64,000 nt of DNA, taken from the NCBI RefSeq assembly GCF_017742245.1, contig NZ_JAGHKO010000001.1:1331061-1395060 (forward strand). Reading direction: 5' to 3'. Positions 60,904 through 64,000 of the stretch are shown one piece after another (within the stretch, counting starts at the first letter, position 1; the number at the start of each line of letters is the position of its first letter). A program made the position numbers and the translations under genes. This stretch comes from Niastella soli (GTDB lineage: Bacteria > Bacteroidota > Bacteroidia > Chitinophagales > Chitinophagaceae). The notes beneath the pieces are model-generated. The model was given only the letters and a program-made list of their open reading frames with translations, was not told where the DNA came from and ran no database searches.

Positions 60904-62766
60904 ATGTTTCCAGAATACGACGTAATTGTAGTAGGGGCAGGTCATGCCGGTTGTGAAGCAGCCGCTGCCGCCGCCAACCTTGGTTCAAAGGTTCTTTTAG
61001 TAACTATGAACATGCAAACCATTGCTCAAATGAGCTGCAACCCAGCCATGGGTGGTATTGCAAAAGGTCAAATTGTACGAGAGATCGATGCCATGGGTGG
61101 ATACTCCGGTATTGTCACTGACATGAGCATGATCCAGTTTCGCATGTTGAACCTTTCAAAAGGTCCCGCCATGTGGAGTCCCCGCGCACAAAATGACCGC
61201 ATGTTATTTGCCGCTACCTGGCGGGAACTTTTGGAAAAAACTCCTAATGTTGATTTCTACCAGGATATGGTTCGCTCGCTTATCATAAAAGATGGTCGGG
61301 CTTGTGGCGTAGTAACTGGTCTTGGTCATGAGATCCCATCCAAATCTGTAGTTATAACCAGCGGTACTTTTTTAAATGGTATCATTCATATTGGTGAAAA
61401 ACAATTCGGCGGCGGCCGTGTAGCTGAGAAAGCTGCAACCGGAATCACGGAACAATTGGTTGAATTCGGCTTCGAAAGCGATCGCCTGAAAACAGGTACG
61501 CCTCCCCGTATTGATGGCCGCAGCCTTGACTATAGTAAAATGGAAGAACAAAAAGGCGACGATGAGATCGTCGGCTTTTCGTACACCGATACTAAAAAAC
61601 CTACTGAACAAAGAAGCTGCTGGATCACCTATACAAGTCAGAAAGTTCACGACATCTTAAAAACAGGATTCGACAGGAGTCCTATGTATGCAGGTAGAAT
61701 TGAGGGCGTTGGTCCAAGATACTGCCCAAGTATAGAAGATAAGATCAATCGTTTTGCTGAAAGAGAAAGACACCAGCTTTTTGTTGAACCCGAAGGTTGG
61801 AATACAGTTGAGATCTATGTAAATGGTTTCTCCACTTCTCTTCCAGAAGAAGTGCAATATGCCGCCTTGCGTCAGGTTCCTGGTTTTGAAAATGTGCGCA
61901 TCTTCCGCCCTGGTTATGCCATCGAATACGATTACTTTCCACCAACTCAGTTAAACCATTCACTGGAAACAAAACTGATCAGCAATCTATTTTTTGCCGG
62001 ACAAATCAATGGCACCACCGGTTATGAAGAAGCCGCTTGTCAGGGATTGATGGCCGGGATCAACGCACACCAAAAAGCAAAAGAATTAGAACCGGTTATT
62101 TTAAAAAGAAGCGATGCTTACATCGGCGTGTTGATCGATGATCTTATCAGCAAAGGAACTGAAGAACCCTATCGCATGTTCACCAGTCGCGCCGAATTCA
62201 GAACCATCCTCCGTCAGGATAATGCTGACATTCGGTTAACTGAATTGAGTTACAAACTCGGTCTTGCATCTCAGGATAGAATGGACAAAGTGATCAGCAA
62301 AAGAGAAGGTGTAGAAAAAATAAAAGACATTCTGAAAGAGATCTCTCTGGATCCAGCTGAAGCCGATGTTTTTCTGGCTGAAAATAATTCAGCCCCATTA
62401 CCCCAAAAACAAAAAGCAATTCAAATATTATTGCGTCCGAATATTTCACTGGAATCTATGATAACCGGCTTACCAAAAATAAAGCAAGCTCTTACTGGCT
62501 TCACCGATGAAATAATTGAACAGGCCGACATTCAGATCAAATACAATGTGTACATCGAAAAAGAAAAAGAACTGGTAAAAAGAATGAACCAGCTCGAAGA
62601 TCTATTGATCCCTGAAAACTTTGATTATAATAAGATCACTTCTTTATCGAATGAAGCATTGCAGAAATTCAAAAAAATAAAACCGCGTACATTAGGACAG
62701 GCGAGTCGCATTAGTGGAGTAAATCCAAGTGATGTGCAGATACTAATGGTGTATATGGGACGATAG
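60904..62766 (+). CDS. mnmG: tRNA uridine-5-carboxymethylaminomethyl modification enzyme MnmG (GidA)
   Basis: The 620-residue FAD enzyme modifies the wobble uridine of several tRNAs with MnmE. The dinucleotide-binding GAGHAGCEAA is at residues 11-20, MSCNPAMGGIAKGQ near 43-56, the second FAD-binding motif GTFLNGIIHIGEKQ near 155-168, and NPSDVQILMVYMGR is the C-terminus. gidA is often close to the replication origin in bacteria, which fits the parS sites upstream. It is followed by a strong terminator. Confidence 0.97.
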   Translation: MFPEYDVIVVGAGHAGCEAAAAAANLGSKVLLVTMNMQTIAQMSCNPAMGGIAKGQIVREIDAMGGYSGIVTDMSMIQFRMLNLSKGPAMWSPRAQNDRMLFAATWRELLEKTPNVDFYQDMVRSLIIKDGRACGVVTGLGHEIPSKSVVITSGTFLNGIIHIGEKQFGGGRVAEKAATGITEQLVEFGFESDRLKTGTPPRIDGRSLDYSKMEEQKGDDEIVGFSYTDTKKPTEQRSCWITYTSQKVHDILKTGFDRSPMYAGRIEGVGPRYCPSIEDKINRFAERERHQLFVEPEGWNTVEIYVNGFSTSLPEEVQYAALRQVPGFENVRIFRPGYAIEYDYFPPTQLNHSLETKLISNLFFAGQINGTTGYEEAACQGLMAGINAHQKAKELEPVILKRSDAYIGVLIDDLISKGTEEPYRMFTSRAEFRTILRQDNADIRLTELSYKLGLASQDRMDKVISKREGVEKIKDILKEISLDPAEADVFLAENNSAPLPQKQKAIQILLRPNISLESMITGLPKIKQALTGFTDEIIEQADIQIKYNVYIEKEKELVKRMNQLEDLLIPENFDYNKITSLSNEALQKFKKIKPRTLGQASRISGVNPSDVQILMVYMGR

Positions 62767-62794
62767 AAATATTGAATAATAAATAATTCCAATA

Positions 62795-62826
62795 AGAAAG
62801 GCTCCTGATAAATCGGGAGCCTTTCT
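62795..62826 (+). terminator. Terminator after mnmG
   Basis: AGAAAGGCTCC pairs perfectly with GGAGCCTTTCT around a 10-nt loop, then a weak T-rich tail. Confidence 0.85.
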
Positions 62827-62881
62827 TATATATAAGTATTTTATAATTCGAGTAAGTTTCGACTCCGCTCAGAGAAATTAA

Positions 62882-63661
62882 CTAAACCTGAGAGTATGGA
62901 GTTGGTTCCAGGAACACCCTTCTAATATTCGAAACCGTGTTAGCATATTGCGGATCGTTAGAAACTTTTTTCCAATCTGCATCGGCACCAAATGCTGCCC
63001 AGTTTTTGTCACGTTCTTCCATATTTTTAAACGTGATCATATACGTTAGGCAAGGAAGATTTGGTCCGGCAATGGCATCCCCAAAAAATACCGGTGTTAG
63101 TTTAGTTCTATTAAAAATGGTGAATTCTTCTTCGTTGAACATTTTCACTTTTCTTCTCACGGCATCCTCATTGTATCCTTCGTATGTACGCATTTCAAAA
63201 ATGCGTGGTTCTTTGGCCGGAACTTTTAACGAAGACAAATTATCGAATGCGACTAACAGTGATGAATTGTACCGATTGAACACCGGCTTTTCAGCTGGCA
63301 CTTTATCCCACTCAGCGCTGTTCTGCTTAAAGTCATTATCTGACTTTACTTTCATATTGATATCCCCATATTCTTCCATTGAAGGATAAGCGATCAACAC
63401 ATATACTTTGGCCGGTTCAGATTTTCCAATCTCCTTGAAAACACCTACGTTCTTAACACCGAATTTATTGAAGGCAGGAATTAATGCTTTCTCGAGATAA
63501 GCGTGTAATGCATTCTGGTTTCCACCAAAATGAATCTCGTATTCACGGATCTCAAATAATTCTTTTTTACCCGCTTTTTCTTCAGCGGCAAAACTCAGGT
63601 TTCCGGCAGCCAATGCGGAAGTAGAAGTTGCAGCCAGCTGGATAAAGTTTCTTCTTTTCAT
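62882..63661 (-). CDS. NIPSNAP-family protein, probably secreted
   Basis: The 259-residue protein starts with KRRNFIQLAATSTSALAAGN, a twin-arginine-like signal. Two NIPSNAP-like halves follow: LFEIREYEIHFGGNQNALHAY near 35-55 and RIFEMRTYEGYNEDAVRRKV near 152-171. NIPSNAP proteins have unknown enzymatic role; some bind metabolites. It is 18 bases from the GAF-domain gene, in the same direction. Confidence 0.87.
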   Translation of the reverse strand: MKRRNFIQLAATSTSALAAGNLSFAAEEKAGKKELFEIREYEIHFGGNQNALHAYLEKALIPAFNKFGVKNVGVFKEIGKSEPAKVYVLIAYPSMEEYGDINMKVKSDNDFKQNSAEWDKVPAEKPVFNRYNSSLLVAFDNLSSLKVPAKEPRIFEMRTYEGYNEDAVRRKVKMFNEEEFTIFNRTKLTPVFFGDAIAGPNLPCLTYMITFKNMEERDKNWAAFGADADWKKVSNDPQYANTVSNIRRVFLEPTPYSQV

Positions 63662-63679
63662 ATGACAAGCAATTGTTAG

Positions 63680-64000
63680 CTATTCGAAAATGATGAGATC
63701 GACAATCTCTTCCAGGAATTGTTTATCCAGTTCATCAAATGCAGCCAATTGTTCACTGTCCACATCCAACACACCCATCACCTTGTTGTCGCGAATAACG
63801 GGAACAACAATTTCCGATCTCGACTTACTGCTGCAGGCAATATGTCCGGGGAATTTTTCTACATCGGGAACCACAATGGTTTGTGCTTTTTCCCAGCTGG
63901 TACCACAAACGCCGCGACCCTTTTTGATACGGGTACAAGCAACCGGTCCCTGAAATGGGGCCAACACCAACTGGTTTTCTTTCACCAGGTAGAACCCTAC
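63680..64000 (-). CDS. Free methionine-R-sulfoxide reductase (GAF domain), C-terminal part
   Basis: The frame is open to the right window edge, starting in the middle of the GAF domain (VGFYLVKENQLVLAPFQG), so the N-terminus is outside. The three reductase Cys are visible in PVACTRIKKG, RGVCGTSWE and HIACSSKSRSEIVVP. It reduces free methionine-R-sulfoxide. It probably forms a two-gene unit with the NIPSNAP gene downstream. Confidence 0.9.
   Translation of the reverse strand, partial: VGFYLVKENQLVLAPFQGPVACTRIKKGRGVCGTSWEKAQTIVVPDVEKFPGHIACSSKSRSEIVVPVIRDNKVMGVLDVDSEQLAAFDELDKQFLEEIVDLIIFE

Overview
The window looks like chromosomal DNA of a Bacteroidota bacterium, probably Chitinophagaceae (Niastella/Chitinophaga-like). 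The evidence is a type IX secretion sorting domain on a secreted protein, Bacteroidota-specific families (DUF5606, DUF6934-like, GH3-like), the -7 promoter word TAnnTTTG just ahead of many start codons, and few Shine-Dalgarno sites. I found no rRNA, tRNA, CRISPR array, insertion sequence or complete prophage.

Layout. 1-12.5 kb holds information-processing and housekeeping genes: a partial 7TMR-DISM sensor, an OmpA lipoprotein, recA, a T9SS cargo protein, mgsA, uvrB, polA, def and tmk. 12.6-25 kb holds a large secreted Gly/Tyr-rich protein, small secreted proteins, a LytS/LytTR two-component pair, a DUF5606 protein with a histone-H1-like tail, and an M3 oligopeptidase. 25-34.5 kb holds a metal cluster (Fur-family regulator, SCO1, MerC-like protein, with a palindromic operator between the divergent units), Nfu, a pnuC/nadR-like pair, a GT39 enzyme, mtgA and a LysE exporter. 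34.5-48.7 kb holds a GH3-like protein, a decayed and internally inverted phage-tail-fibre-like pseudogene, GT2, an inositol-phosphatase-like enzyme, thiL, an S41 protease, nagA, a nitrilase, acetyltransferases, a PAP2 phosphatase and a GH63 glucosidase.

48.9-50.3 kb is an accessory island. A DUF6934-like gene is followed by four tandem copies of a tiny Lys-rich protein sharing TLFPE-x-LK-x-ANE; two copies are fused in one ORF. A nested, symmetric inverted repeat precedes the operon. This could be a toxin-antitoxin-like or other small-protein system. 50.3-56.6 kb holds slipin/NfeD, chrA, a beta-lactamase-like hydrolase, nadD, feoA and ybeY, with a 22-bp-arm inverted repeat in the nadD-feoA gap.

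The most unusual part is 56.6-60.9 kb between ybeY and mnmG. It is a gene-poor tract with about nine or ten degenerate tandem copies of a roughly 215-bp unit, each carrying a parS-like palindrome. Two copies keep the perfect parS core GTTCCACGTGGAAC, and a third perfect copy lies outside the array, upstream of the only gene in the tract (an unrecognised membrane protein). All genes from 45.1 to 56.1 kb read leftward, while ybeY and mnmG read rightward. This fits an origin-proximal, centromere-like locus. No convincing DnaA-box cluster was seen, so oriC itself is not claimed.
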